A stretch of 64,000 nt of DNA from Ereboglobus sp. PH5-10 (GCF_029504735.1 NZ_JAQFIP010000005.1:124001-188000); one strand, 5' to 3'. Positions 19,421 to 28,098 are shown, counted from the first letter of the stretch. A program made the numbers and translations. Notes: generated by a model from the sequence alone, not told the origin.

Positions 19421-19546
19421 TCAGCCTTTCTTTTTTCCCGTAAAAATACGTAAAGCGCGAAATGACACGCTAATAAGCACAGCCACAAGCATGGCTATGA
19501 CTGCTGCAATTCCATAAATAATGGCGGCATAGATGACTGGTTGCAT
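19421..19546 (-). CDS. Candidate small (gamma-like) subunit of Na+ decarboxylase, 41 residues
   Basis: A 41-codon frame reading MQPVIYAAIIYGIAAVIAML and ending RALRIFTGKKKG. It has one membrane helix after a short N terminus and a basic tail, the size and topology of the gamma/delta subunits (OadG/MmdD) that hold Na+-pump complexes together. It lies 64 bp upstream of oadB in the same direction, where such subunits are often encoded. It lacks the proline-rich extension of OadG, and no strong ribosome binding site is visible, so function rests on topology and position. Confidence 0.6.
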   Translation of the reverse strand: MQPVIYAAIIYGIAAVIAMLVAVLISVSFRALRIFTGKKKG

Positions 19547-20062
19547 AAAAAACGGTGTTTAAAAAGAGGTTTGGGAGGTCAAAATTTGAGAAAATTAGAG
19601 AAAGTTATGACCTATTCTTTTACGAGATGAAATGGGAAAATGCATTTTTTCCCATGGAAAACAGTGAGGTATTACCAATTGTGTTGGAAGCGTTGATTTT
19701 TGCTACTGACACGCGCGGGCGTCACGCCAGGGCAATTTGCCGCGTTATCTGGCAGTGAACGCCCTCGCTACGCAAAGTGGCAAATCCGCGTCACGGCCAT
19801 CTTGCATTCATGCGAACACAATCCCGGCACGCTCCCGAACCATGGTTGGGTTTCGCCACAAAGGAGAGGCGTTCGCAACGGAGTTGGGTCGCCATGAGTC
19901 ACTGAAGCTCGGCGACGCATCCCAATTTTTAGAGTTTTTTAGGTTTATCCTGTCGCATTTGAGGCAGGGCGAACCGTCCCGGTGAGCCGCAACATTACCG
20001 GCTCACCGGGGACGGTTCGCCCTACCCAACGCGGATACAGCCTCAGCTTTATTTAAACTGAT
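19547..20062. other. 516-bp intergenic region without a supportable gene
   Basis: A frame at 19555-19758 starting with GTG has no recognisable features and weak composition. The promoter of the oadG-like/oadB operon should lie at 19547-19650. The region also contains the palindrome at 19966-20023, close to the 3' end of the sulfatase gene. Nothing else is supportable. Confidence 0.45.
19966..20023. repeat. Large palindrome, family 2, copy 1
   Basis: Arms of 24-25 bp: 19966-19989 starts AGGGCGAACCGTCCC, and 19999-20023 ends GGACGGTTCGCCCT, with a 9-nt loop. It lies 40 bp past the stop of the leftmost sulfatase and could stabilise or terminate its mRNA. The same palindrome occurs at 21663-21725. 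Confidence 0.85.
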
Positions 20063-21625
20063 CTAAAACGTGCCTTTGTTTCGATGGTCGGCATGGGGGC
20101 GCACGGTGCGCTTTAGCGGGATTGACATGCCGCCGGTCGATTCGAGCCAGTCGTAGAGTTCCCCCGTGAGCTGCTTGATGAGCGCCTGGTGCTCGGGAGC
20201 GGCGATCAGGTTGCGCATTTCGTCGGGGTCGTTTTGCAGGTCGTAAAACTCGTTGCAGTCCCAGATGCCGTAATAGCGCACGAGTTTGTATCTGTCGGTG
20301 CGCACGCCGTGCATTGTCGGGGTTTCGGGATGATTATACTCCCAGTAGTATTCGTAAAAGATGCGGTCGCGCCATGGCGTTTGTTTGCCTTTTAGCAGGG
20401 GCACGAATGATGAGCCCACCATGTGCCCCGGTTTTTGCAGGCCGGCGAGTTCAAGGATGGTCGGGGCGATGTCGGTGTTTTGGATCATGTTTTCAACAAC
20501 CTGTCCGTCACGGAACAACTCGGGGCAGGTGGCGAGCATGGGAACGCGCACGGATTCCTCGTAAAAGTGGCGCTTGTCTATGACGCCGTGCTCGCCCCAG
20601 GAGAATCCGTTGTCGCCCATGTAGATCACAAGCGTCGATTCATACAGGCCGGCTTCCTTAAGGTATGCGATCACACTGCCGATGCTGTCATCCAGGGCGC
20701 GCAGGGTTTCGCAATAGCGAACAACCTCGTCCTTCCACGGATGCCTGCCGTGATACGCGTAATCCACGCCGTGATGGCTTTCGCGCTGCGCTTTCAACCA
20801 GTCCGGATGCATGGTCTCGCCGTAATAAGCCGCGCCGCCGGCGGGCGCGCCGGTTTTGGCGTCCGTGCTGGGGAGCGCGGGCGTGCCGTATTTGGGGGTT
20901 TTATACGAGCGGGGAAGCGGCACCTCCTTGCCGGCATAACAACCGGCGTGGCGCGCGGCGGGGGAGAAGTTGCTGTGCACCGCCTTGTGGGAGAGATAAA
21001 CAAAAAACGGACGCCCGCTGTTTTGCTGTTCCTTCATCCAATTGATTGCGTGCTCGGTCAGCAGGTCCGTGGTGTATGTCTTGTCATCATACTTGGTCGG
21101 TTTGCCGTTAATGTTGAGCGTGACGCCATAATACTTCCCCTGTCCGCGAAAACTTTCCCAGTGGTCGAAGCCCGGGCGGGGCGCGGCGGTGGCTTTTCCC
21201 ATGTGCCATTTGCCAAAAAAGGCAGTCCGGTATCCGGCTTTTTGCAGGTATTGCGGGAAAAACACGAGGTTCCCGGGCACGGGCGCGGCGTTGTCCACAA
21301 CGGTGTGCTGGTGCGAATACATGCCGGTGAGAATCGAGGCGCGGCTTGGCGAGCAGAGCGAGGTGGTGACAAAGGCGTTTCGCAAATGCGCCCCTTCTCG
21401 CGCCATGCGATCCATGTTGGGCGTCTCAAGCCAGGGGACGCGTTTCATGAAGCCCATGAAATCGTGCCGGTGGTCGTCGCTTAATATAAAAACAACATTT
21501 CGCGGAGTCCCCGCGTTGGGGATGCGCGGCAGGTCGAGCGATTGCGGCTGGCTTTTGAGCGGTTGCGCGCCGACGGATGCCAGCAAGGGCAAAAGGCCAA
21601 GGTATTTGAGGCGGCTGAGGTTCAT
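20063..21625 (-). CDS. Secreted Cys-type sulfatase
   Basis: 520 residues. An N-terminal hydrophobic segment (YLGLLPLLASVGAQP) is a signal peptide. The metal-binding VFILSDDHR opens the alkaline-phosphatase-like fold. The sulfatase signature CSPSRASILTG puts the formylglycine precursor at C91. FFGKWHMGK and a GDNGFSWGEHG-type segment near the second metal site follow. It should release sulfate from sulfated glycans outside the cytoplasm; it resembles arylsulfatase/N-sulfoglucosamine-sulfatase types, but the substrate is open. Maturation requires a formylglycine-generating enzyme encoded elsewhere. It is the last gene of the leftward degradation block. Confidence 0.94.
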   Translation of the reverse strand: MNLSRLKYLGLLPLLASVGAQPLKSQPQSLDLPRIPNAGTPRNVVFILSDDHRHDFMGFMKRVPWLETPNMDRMAREGAHLRNAFVTTSLCSPSRASILTGMYSHQHTVVDNAAPVPGNLVFFPQYLQKAGYRTAFFGKWHMGKATAAPRPGFDHWESFRGQGKYYGVTLNINGKPTKYDDKTYTTDLLTEHAINWMKEQQNSGRPFFVYLSHKAVHSNFSPAARHAGCYAGKEVPLPRSYKTPKYGTPALPSTDAKTGAPAGGAAYYGETMHPDWLKAQRESHHGVDYAYHGRHPWKDEVVRYCETLRALDDSIGSVIAYLKEAGLYESTLVIYMGDNGFSWGEHGVIDKRHFYEESVRVPMLATCPELFRDGQVVENMIQNTDIAPTILELAGLQKPGHMVGSSFVPLLKGKQTPWRDRIFYEYYWEYNHPETPTMHGVRTDRYKLVRYYGIWDCNEFYDLQNDPDEMRNLIAAPEHQALIKQLTGELYDWLESTGGMSIPLKRTVRPHADHRNKGTF

Positions 21626-21662
21626 GCAGAGGGAAGCGATGTGGATTGTTTACGATACCATG

Positions 21663-21725
21663 GGTAGGGCGAGCCGTCCCGGTGAGCCGTTCACTGTCTC
21701 GGCTCACCCGGAGGGTTCGCCCTAC
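21663..21725. repeat. Large palindrome, family 2, copy 2
   Basis: Arms GTAGGGCGAGCCGTCCC... and ...GGGTTCGCCCTAC around a ~10-nt loop, nearly the same sequence as 19966-20023. It fills the 105-bp gap between two sulfatase genes, immediately past the stop of the upstream one. Confidence 0.85.
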
Positions 21726-21730
21726 CAAAA

Positions 21731-23206
21731 TCAAAAGGCGAAACCTTTCCAGAAATCCATTTTTTCATCGCCCGCCGGACGGGCGGCGAGCAGGTGGTCG
21801 CGCATGGTTTTCACCTTGCCGGCGTATTCGGGTTTGCCGGCGAGGTTTTCCATTTCGAGCGGGTCCGCGGTGATTTCGAAGAGCTGCGTTGTGCGTGTGT
21901 TTTTGACGTTGTATTCGATCAGCTTGTATTTCCCGTCGGAATACGCGCGCTGGAACTGGCGAAACGCGAAATACATGCCGCCGCGGTGCGCCCGCGCCGG
22001 ATTCGCGAGGGTCTTGGCAAAACTTTCCGTCTGCACGGAGGAGGGAATCGTGAAGCCGAGTTTTTCACAGAGGGTCGGATACACGTCCATGAGGTAGCAG
22101 CGCGCCTCGCTTTTGGCGTTTTTGGCGATGCCGGGGCCGGCCCAGATCATGGGGATTCCGATGCTGTGCTCATACAGGCTTTGCTTGCCCATCAGCCCGT
22201 GTTGCCCGACGGCCAGGCCGTTGTCCGCGGAGAACACGATGATGGTGTTCTCATACTGGCCGCTTTTTTTCAGGGCCTCAATAATGCGGCCCACTTGCGC
22301 GTCGAGGTGGCTGATCGTGGCGTAATAGTCGCGGATTTCGGCGCGCACGGCGCGCTTGCCGCGCGGCCATCCGAGCAGGCGTTCGTCGCGGCCTGTCATG
22401 TGCCCGTTGTCGAAGGGGTGCTCGGGCAGGAAGTTTTTCGGGAGTTTCGCCGCGTCCTTGCCGTCATACATTGCGTAGTATTTTTGCGGCACCTGCCTCG
22501 GGTCGTGCGGAGTGGTGAACGCGACATACATGAAGAACGGCCGGCTGGCGGCCTCGTTGCTTTTTATAAAGTCAACCGCGGCGTCGGCGAATATCTCGGC
22601 CGAGTGACGGTTGCTGTAAACATGGTCGCAAACTTGCCTGCGATCCCGCGCCCATTCGAATTTGTCGTATTTGCCCGTCTTGTCGTAGTGCGCGAGGGGG
22701 ATTTCAAACTGGTTGTAGGTCATGCCGCCGAACAATATTTCGGCGCCGCCGGCGAAGGAGCGGTTGAAGGACGCGGTGCCGTTGTGCCACTTGCCGATGC
22801 CGTGGGTGGCGTAGCCGTTTTTGGCAAAAACCTCGCCGAGCAGCGTGTGCTGTTTGTTGATTGTCTGGCCGTTGCCGTCGAGTCCGAACATGGTTCTGCC
22901 GGTCATGAGCATGGCGCGGCTGGGCATGCACACCGCGCCGGTCAGGCCGCCCATGTTGTAGGCGCGGGTGAACGCCACGCCGGCCTCGGCGAGTGCGTCG
23001 AGGTTGGGCGTTATGAGCTCGGGGTGCCCGAGCGCGCGAATGGTTCCCGCGCGCATGTCGTCGGCGAGAAGCACAATCACGTTTGGTCGGGGGGCGGCGC
23101 GGGTTTGCTGGGGCGCGGCGGAGGCCTGCGACGCGGCGGCGCACGCGAGCGAGAGGGACAGCGCCACGCCGGCGGCGGGCGAGTTGGGGAGGTTTGCCAT
23201 GTTCAT
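21731..23206 (-). CDS. Secreted Cys-type sulfatase
   Basis: 491 residues with a signal peptide (VALSLSLACAAASQASA). NVIVLLADDMR supplies the first metal ligands. The signature CMPSRAMLMTGR places the formylglycine precursor at C93. HGIGKWHNG, FTTPHDPR and FSADNGLAVGQHG complete the sulfatase active site. The sequence is well separated from the neighbours, so the three sulfatases probably cleave different sulfate esters. The gene is 22 bp downstream of the Ser-type sulfatase, indicating one transcript. A second ATG at codon 3 is possible as start. Confidence 0.94.
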   Translation of the reverse strand: MNMANLPNSPAAGVALSLSLACAAASQASAAPQQTRAAPRPNVIVLLADDMRAGTIRALGHPELITPNLDALAEAGVAFTRAYNMGGLTGAVCMPSRAMLMTGRTMFGLDGNGQTINKQHTLLGEVFAKNGYATHGIGKWHNGTASFNRSFAGGAEILFGGMTYNQFEIPLAHYDKTGKYDKFEWARDRRQVCDHVYSNRHSAEIFADAAVDFIKSNEAASRPFFMYVAFTTPHDPRQVPQKYYAMYDGKDAAKLPKNFLPEHPFDNGHMTGRDERLLGWPRGKRAVRAEIRDYYATISHLDAQVGRIIEALKKSGQYENTIIVFSADNGLAVGQHGLMGKQSLYEHSIGIPMIWAGPGIAKNAKSEARCYLMDVYPTLCEKLGFTIPSSVQTESFAKTLANPARAHRGGMYFAFRQFQRAYSDGKYKLIEYNVKNTRTTQLFEITADPLEMENLAGKPEYAGKVKTMRDHLLAARPAGDEKMDFWKGFAF

Positions 23207-23228
23207 TTTGTTGTTTTGGGTCGGGTTG

Positions 23229-24779
23229 TTATTTTTGGGTTTTTGACTGTGACTTTTTGGGCTTGGGCGCCAGCGCCGGCACGTTGAGGAATTTGGGGTT
23301 GATAAACTCCCATTCGCGCAATGTCGGCTGCCAGTGCTCGTTTGTTATTATTTGTTCGAAACGGTTTATCATTTCGGAATGGCGCGCGGAGAGGTCGGTT
23401 TGCTCTTCACGATCCTGATGCAGGTCGAAAATCTCCCACGTGCCGGGGCCTTCGTGCATGTTGCTTTTCACGCCTTTCCAGCGCCCGTCCTTGATGATGG
23501 CGATTTGCCCCGTTTTTTCCGTGAACTCGAAGTAGAGGTATTCGCGCGGCGTTTGTTTTTCGCGCGCGCCGAGCAGTGTCGGCAAAATGGAAATCCCGTC
23601 GGTTTCCCAATCACCCCGCGCGCCGGTCAATTCGCCCAGCGTGGCAAGCATGTCGTATTGCGCGGAGACGAGGTCGCACACGGAGCCTTTCGCAACCTTG
23701 CCGGGCCAGCGCACGATAAAGGGAATGCGAATGCCGCCTTCGTAGAGGTCGCGTTTTCGTCCGCGCAGGCCGCCGGTGGAATCGAAGAATTCGGTTTGCG
23801 CGCCGCCCTGGTTCGCGGTGGCGCCGTTGTCGCTGCTGATCATGACGATTGTGTTTTCGTCCAGGCCAAGCTCCTTCAACAGCGCGAGTATTTTGCCCAC
23901 TTGTTTGTCGGCGTGGGTGATCATCGCCGCGTAAGTGGAGAGCGGATGTTTGCTGGGCACGTAGTTGCCTTTCAGATACGGCGTCTCCTCCGGGAATTGT
24001 CCGATGTATTCGGCGATCGCCTCCTTTTTGCACTGCAACGAAACGTGCGGCGGCGTGTAGGGCAGGTAGAGGAAAAAGGGGCGGTCCTTGTTGGCTTTTA
24101 TGTAGCCGAGGGTTTTGTCCACCATCCGGTCGAGCGAATAATCCTCGCCGGTGAAGGCGTCGAAATCGGAGTCGGGCGCGTTCGGGGGCAGGTTGAATTT
24201 TGAGTGCAGGCGGATGGGTTTGTTTTTGAGCGGCACGCGGTTTCCGTTTTCCCAGAGATGCGTCGGGTAGTGATTCTGGGCCTGCTTCTGGTCGTAATAA
24301 CCATAAAAATAATCGAAGCCGTGGCGGAGCGGATCGCCGCTGGTGTTCCTGAATCCGAGGCCCCACTTGCCAATCGCCGCAGTGGCGTAACCGGCCTGCT
24401 TCATGACGCGCGCGATGGTCATCGAGCCCTCGGGCAGGGGCATGTTGCCGCCTTCCTCATCGTCGGTGTGTCCGCCGAATTCGTAGTTGCCCCGGACATG
24501 CGCGTGCCCCGAATGCCGCCCCGTCATCAACCCGCAGCGGGCGGGCGCGCTCACTGGGAATGTCGTGTAGTGACGGGTGAAACGCATTCCCTCGGCGGCG
24601 ACCCGGTCGATGTTCGGCGTGCGAATTTTTTCCTGCCCGTAGCATCCCAGCTCGCCGTATCCCAGGTCGTCGAAATAGATATAAATGACGTTCGGCTTTT
24701 GGGGACTTGCCGCGCCCGCGGCCAAGGCGCCGGCGCACAAGGAGAGCGCGGCGGCGGTTGCGAGTTTCTTTTTGTTCAT
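23229..24779 (-). CDS. Secreted Ser-type sulfatase
   Basis: 516 residues, signal peptide LATAAALSLCAGALAAGAAS. VIYIYFDDLGYGELGCYG is the usual opening. The signature reads SAPARCGLMTG, so the residue to be converted to formylglycine is serine (S77), not cysteine. TAAIGKWGLG and SSDNGATANQGG complete the active-site pattern. Family knowledge: Ser-type sulfatases are matured only by the radical-SAM enzyme anSME, which works without oxygen. This supports an anaerobic lifestyle. It is the first of three sulfatases read leftward; an intergenic palindrome at 24943-24963 lies upstream. Confidence 0.93.
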   Translation of the reverse strand: MNKKKLATAAALSLCAGALAAGAASPQKPNVIYIYFDDLGYGELGCYGQEKIRTPNIDRVAAEGMRFTRHYTTFPVSAPARCGLMTGRHSGHAHVRGNYEFGGHTDDEEGGNMPLPEGSMTIARVMKQAGYATAAIGKWGLGFRNTSGDPLRHGFDYFYGYYDQKQAQNHYPTHLWENGNRVPLKNKPIRLHSKFNLPPNAPDSDFDAFTGEDYSLDRMVDKTLGYIKANKDRPFFLYLPYTPPHVSLQCKKEAIAEYIGQFPEETPYLKGNYVPSKHPLSTYAAMITHADKQVGKILALLKELGLDENTIVMISSDNGATANQGGAQTEFFDSTGGLRGRKRDLYEGGIRIPFIVRWPGKVAKGSVCDLVSAQYDMLATLGELTGARGDWETDGISILPTLLGAREKQTPREYLYFEFTEKTGQIAIIKDGRWKGVKSNMHEGPGTWEIFDLHQDREEQTDLSARHSEMINRFEQIITNEHWQPTLREWEFINPKFLNVPALAPKPKKSQSKTQK

Positions 24780-24942
24780 GGGATTTGGGATGGTTATTTT
24801 GCGGCGGCGGTTTGTTTCACAGAATGGTTAACAAGAATAGCCGCAAAGAGGCACAAGAAGCGCAAAGGATTTGAAGTGAGTTTGCTTCGAGTTAGCTAGG
24901 GCGCGCTCGCCGACCGCGCCGAAGATTACGGAGGATAAACGC

Positions 24943-24963
24943 GGCGGCCTCGGCGAGGCCGCC
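24943..24963. repeat. Short intergenic hairpin
   Basis: Perfect 9-bp dyad GGCGGCCTC / GAGGCCGCC with a 3-nt loop, flanked by the GCCCTAC end seen in the other intergenic palindromes. It lies between the metallophosphoesterase stop (24984) and the Ser-type sulfatase start, so it could attenuate transcription between them. Confidence 0.6.
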
Positions 24964-24983
24964 CTACCCTTGATGAGATGTTA

Positions 24984-26039
24984 TTATTTCACCGCAATCG
25001 ATTCGCGGAGGGTGATGGTGTATTGCTGGTCGGCGTCCTCGAGCCATTGGTCGAAGAAGGGGGAGTAGCTGGCGACTTTGATTGTCTTTCCGTCGGGCTG
25101 GAATTCGAGCAGGCGAAGGAAGCCGGCGCCGCCGTAGCCGCGGTCGGGAACGATGCCGGGCTGGTAGTTGACCATCATCTGGTGCACGTCGTTGCCGTGC
25201 TCGCCCTTGCTCACGAGGTAGCCTGTGCCGTCGCCGAGGACGTGGCCGCTGATCACGAAGAGGAAATTGGGGTGCTTGGAGACGAGTTTTTTCCACATGT
25301 CCTCGCCGTCGTTGGAGCCGTCGGGGTGCTTGTTGGTTTCGTAGCCGGTGACGGGGGCGACGCGCTTGACGGCCTTGTCGGTGGCGCGGTCATAACGGCT
25401 GTCGTCGTGGTAGAGGTAGGCGTGCGTGAGGAGGATGACTTTGTGGTCGGGAAATTTTTCAACAATGGTGTTGGCCCAGTCGATGACGGCGTTGCGCGGG
25501 AAAAACTCAAGCGCCAGCACGAGAAAGTCGCCCCACGGGGTGTTGAAGGTTTGATAGGTGTTCTCCATGTGGTGGGGCTCGAAGTAACCGCGCTTGACCG
25601 AATACTTGTAGTCGGCGGAGAGGAAGTAGCCGTTCATGAGCGTGTCGCGTTTGTAGTTGGGCACCTTCTTTGACGACCCCCAAACGCCGATGTCGTGGTT
25701 GCCGGGCACAAGCACGAAGGGGACCTTGGCCTTGAAGAGCACATCCATCGAATGGCGCGCGGCGAGCCATTGCGGGTGGGTGTTGCGGTTGGTGATGTCG
25801 CCGGCTTGAAGGACGAACTTGATGTTGCGCGCGTCGCGGTTGGCGGCGATCCAGCGTGTCTGGCACGTGAACACATCCGGAAAGCCGTCGGTGTAACCTT
25901 GCGTGTCGGGAAGCACGGCAAGCGTCCACGCGCCGGCGGGGGCGGGCGAGCGGTAGTTGGAGGAAAAGGCTGAAAGGCTGAAGGGCTGAAGGCTGAATGT
26001 CACGAGGAGCGCGATGAGGAGGGAGGTTAGGCGTTTCAT
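24984..26039 (-). CDS. Secreted calcineurin-like metallophosphoesterase
   Basis: 351 residues. A signal peptide (LTSLLIALLVTFSLQPFSLSAFS) precedes a classic metallophosphoesterase core: VLPDTQGY, QAGDITNR, VPGNHDIG, LLTHAYLYHDD and SGHVLGDG supply the Asp, His and Asn ligands of the two-metal centre in the right order. It would hydrolyse a phosphomono- or diester outside the cytoplasm. It lies between the EEP array and the sulfatases in the same direction, suggesting removal of phosphate groups from the same complex substrate. The signal-peptide coding region contains a short tandem repeat (25965-25998). Confidence 0.9.
   Translation of the reverse strand: MKRLTSLLIALLVTFSLQPFSLSAFSSNYRSPAPAGAWTLAVLPDTQGYTDGFPDVFTCQTRWIAANRDARNIKFVLQAGDITNRNTHPQWLAARHSMDVLFKAKVPFVLVPGNHDIGVWGSSKKVPNYKRDTLMNGYFLSADYKYSVKRGYFEPHHMENTYQTFNTPWGDFLVLALEFFPRNAVIDWANTIVEKFPDHKVILLTHAYLYHDDSRYDRATDKAVKRVAPVTGYETNKHPDGSNDGEDMWKKLVSKHPNFLFVISGHVLGDGTGYLVSKGEHGNDVHQMMVNYQPGIVPDRGYGGAGFLRLLEFQPDGKTIKVASYSPFFDQWLEDADQQYTITLRESIAVK
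25965..25998 (+). repeat. Short tandem repeat inside a signal-peptide coding region
   Basis: Four near-identical units of 7-8 bp (AAGGCTG, AAAGGCTG, AAGGGCTG, AAGGCTG on the plus strand) lie within codons ~14-25 of the metallophosphoesterase, where they encode the repeated FSLQPFSLSAFS. Unit length is not a multiple of three, so slippage would break the frame. Confidence 0.6.
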
Positions 26040-26102
26040 GGTATTTGATGTGTGTGGGTGTGTTTGTGTTGTGTGTGATTTGTGTTGGTTGATGCGTAAA
26101 TA

Positions 26103-27032
26103 CTACGGGCGCTTTTTGGCGTATTCGAATTCGGCGGAGAGAAAATAGTGGTCGCTGGGGTAGCGGCGGACGCCGTCGGTGACGCGGCTGTCCTTTATGA
26201 TTTCAGTGACGGTCGGGCGGAGGCTGGCGTTGCTGAAAATGAAATCGATCTTGCCGCTCGTTTTGCCGTAGGCGTGGCCGAGAAATTTGTGATAGGTGTA
26301 GCCGGGATCAGCGGGGCCGTGAAGCGCCGTGTGGGTGTCGGTGAATCCGGCGGATTTAATCGACTTGTAGGCGTTGTATTTGGCGGTGCAGTTAAAATCG
26401 CCTGTCACGATTTGCGGAATGGCGGCGGGTTGTTTTTTCAGGAAGTCAGCGAGCACTCCGGCTTGGGCGTCGCGCGCGGGCTGGCGCTTGCCGCCGGCGG
26501 AAAAGTGCGTGTTCCAAATCATCAGCTCGCGTCCGGTGAGTCGGTCTTTGAGGTGAAGGCGGTTGAAGTGGCGCGCGGTGCGCGGTGCGTTGGGAAATGT
26601 GGAGAGGTAAACCTCGGGTGTCGGCGAAAGAAACGCGCCGGTGTGCGCGATTTTTTCAAAGCGTTTTTTGGAGTAGAAAATCATGTTGGCCATCTGGCCG
26701 TCGTCGCCGTCAACAAAACCGGCTCCGCCGTAATCGGGGAAAAAATTTTTGAGGAAGTCGAGGTGCGCCTTGCGAAATTCCTGGAAGCAGATGATGTCCG
26801 CGTCCTGAGCGAGAAGCACGTCGCGCGCGAGCTCCTTGCGGTGGGCCCATTCGTTGCCGGTGCCGTCGTCCTCGGGGACGAGGAAGCGGATGTTTGCCGA
26901 GACGACGCGGACGGCTTCGGGCGACTGGCGCTTGCGCTGGGGGATGTCGGAGTCGGGCGCCGCCGCGAAGGCGAGGTTGGCCGCGAGCGCGAGTGACAGG
27001 ATTGGGAGGAGGATGCGTTGGAGGGATTTCAT
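26103..27032 (-). CDS. Secreted EEP-family phosphodiesterase, array copy 1
   Basis: 309 residues. A signal peptide (ILSLALAANLAFA) is followed by DSDIPQRKRQSPEAVRVV, a segment present in all five array members. The endonuclease/exonuclease/phosphatase fold is complete: SANIR (N47), CFQEF (E85, metal ligand), WNTHF (H176), TGDFNC (D212, N214), KIDF (D263) and SDH (D294, H295). Family members cleave DNA, phosphoinositides or sphingomyelin; which applies here cannot be told. This copy differs most from the rest of copies 1-4, with WNTHFSAGGK where the others have WNTHFDH (or WNTHLDH). It sits 63 bp upstream of the metallophosphoesterase. Confidence 0.93.
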   Translation of the reverse strand: MKSLQRILLPILSLALAANLAFAAAPDSDIPQRKRQSPEAVRVVSANIRFLVPEDDGTGNEWAHRKELARDVLLAQDADIICFQEFRKAHLDFLKNFFPDYGGAGFVDGDDGQMANMIFYSKKRFEKIAHTGAFLSPTPEVYLSTFPNAPRTARHFNRLHLKDRLTGRELMIWNTHFSAGGKRQPARDAQAGVLADFLKKQPAAIPQIVTGDFNCTAKYNAYKSIKSAGFTDTHTALHGPADPGYTYHKFLGHAYGKTSGKIDFIFSNASLRPTVTEIIKDSRVTDGVRRYPSDHYFLSAEFEYAKKRP

Positions 27033-27042
27033 GGGCGTTTTT

Positions 27043-27143
27043 GTAGGGGCGCACCTTGCGTGCGCCCTCGTTTACGAAAGACTGTTGGCGCGGGTAGTCA
27101 CAACGCGGGCGGGCGCGAGGGCGCACGCGAGGTGCGCCCCTAC
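27043..27143. repeat. ~101-bp inverted-repeat element, array spacer 1
   Basis: Starts GTAGGGGCGCACCTTGCG and ends with the inverted copy AGGTGCGCCCCTAC. The 28-bp terminal arms differ at one position, and each arm can also fold on itself. The centre carries CGAAAGACTGTTGGCG and GCGGGCGGGCG. It lies 10 bp from the start codon of EEP copy 1, inside its 5' untranslated region. Confidence 0.9.
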
Positions 27144-27166
27144 GGCGTCAGATGTTTGTGCGCGTT

Positions 27167-28087
27167 TCATTTTTTGGTTTTCACGTATTCAAATTCGGCG
27201 GAGATGAAGTAGTGGTCGCTCGGGTAACGGCGGACGCCTTTGACGATGTGGCTGTCCTTGATGATTTCGGTGGCGACCGGGCGAAGCGGCGCGTTGGAAA
27301 AGACGAAATCAATCTTCCCCGTGCGGTTCCCGTAATCGGCGCCCCTGAAGGAATGGAAGGTGTTGCCCGGATCGGCGGGACCGTGAAGCACCGCGTAGCT
27401 GTCAACAAAACCGCTGGCGAGGATTGTCTTGATCGCCTTGGTCCTGGCGGCGCAGTTGAAATCCCCGGTGATGACTTGCGGTATGTTCGGCGGAGCTTGT
27501 TTTATCAGGGTCATCAACACGCCGGCCTGCTTGTCGCGCGCGACCTGGCTTTTGTGATCGAGGTGCGTGTTCCACACCAGAATCTGCTCGCCGGTCAGGC
27601 GATCCTTGAGATGCAGCCCCGCCACATGGCGCACGCTCACAGACTCCTCGAAATGCGAACGGTAAACGCCGGGTGTCGGGGAGAGGAACGCGCCGGCATG
27701 GCTTACTTTTTCGAAGCGTTTTTTTGAAAAGAAAATCGTGTTGGATTTCTCCCCCTCATCGGTGTCGACAAGGCCGAACACCTCGTAATCGCGAAAGTAT
27801 TTTTTGAGATATTGAAGGTGATCCTTGCGAAACTCCTGGAAGCAAATGACGTCGGCGTCCTGCGCGAGGAGCACGTCGCGCGCGAATTTTTTCCGCCTGT
27901 CCCAGTCGTTGCCGGTCTCCGCGTCCGCGGCCGCGGGAAAGCGGATGTTTGCCGAGACGACGCGGACGGCGGTGGGTGACTGGCGTTTGCGCTGGGGGAT
28001 GTCGGAGTCGGGCGCCACCGCGAAGGCGAGGTTGGCCGCGAGCGCGAGTGACAGGATTGGGAGGAAGATGCGTTGGGTGGATTTCAT
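27167..28087 (-). CDS. Secreted EEP-family phosphodiesterase, array copy 2
   Basis: 306 residues from the ATG at 28087; the frame runs on to 28159, but that stretch is translated repeat element and is rejected. Signal peptide and the DSDIPQRKRQSP leader are as in copy 1. Catalytic motifs SANIRF, CFQEFR, WNTHLDH, TGDFNC, GKIDFVF and YPSDHYF are all retained, so an active enzyme is expected. The middle (VFGLVDTDEGEKSNTIFFSK) differs from the other copies in the region that shapes the substrate cleft, which would fit divergence in specificity after duplication. Confidence 0.93.
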   Translation of the reverse strand: MKSTQRIFLPILSLALAANLAFAVAPDSDIPQRKRQSPTAVRVVSANIRFPAAADAETGNDWDRRKKFARDVLLAQDADVICFQEFRKDHLQYLKKYFRDYEVFGLVDTDEGEKSNTIFFSKKRFEKVSHAGAFLSPTPGVYRSHFEESVSVRHVAGLHLKDRLTGEQILVWNTHLDHKSQVARDKQAGVLMTLIKQAPPNIPQVITGDFNCAARTKAIKTILASGFVDSYAVLHGPADPGNTFHSFRGADYGNRTGKIDFVFSNAPLRPVATEIIKDSHIVKGVRRYPSDHYFISAEFEYVKTKK

Positions 28088-28098
28088 GGGCGTTTTTT

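Noticed and set aside
19555-19758. A 67-codon frame between the oadG-like gene and the sulfatase
   Set aside because: GTG start, no recognisable motif, overlaps the expected promoter of the oad operon.
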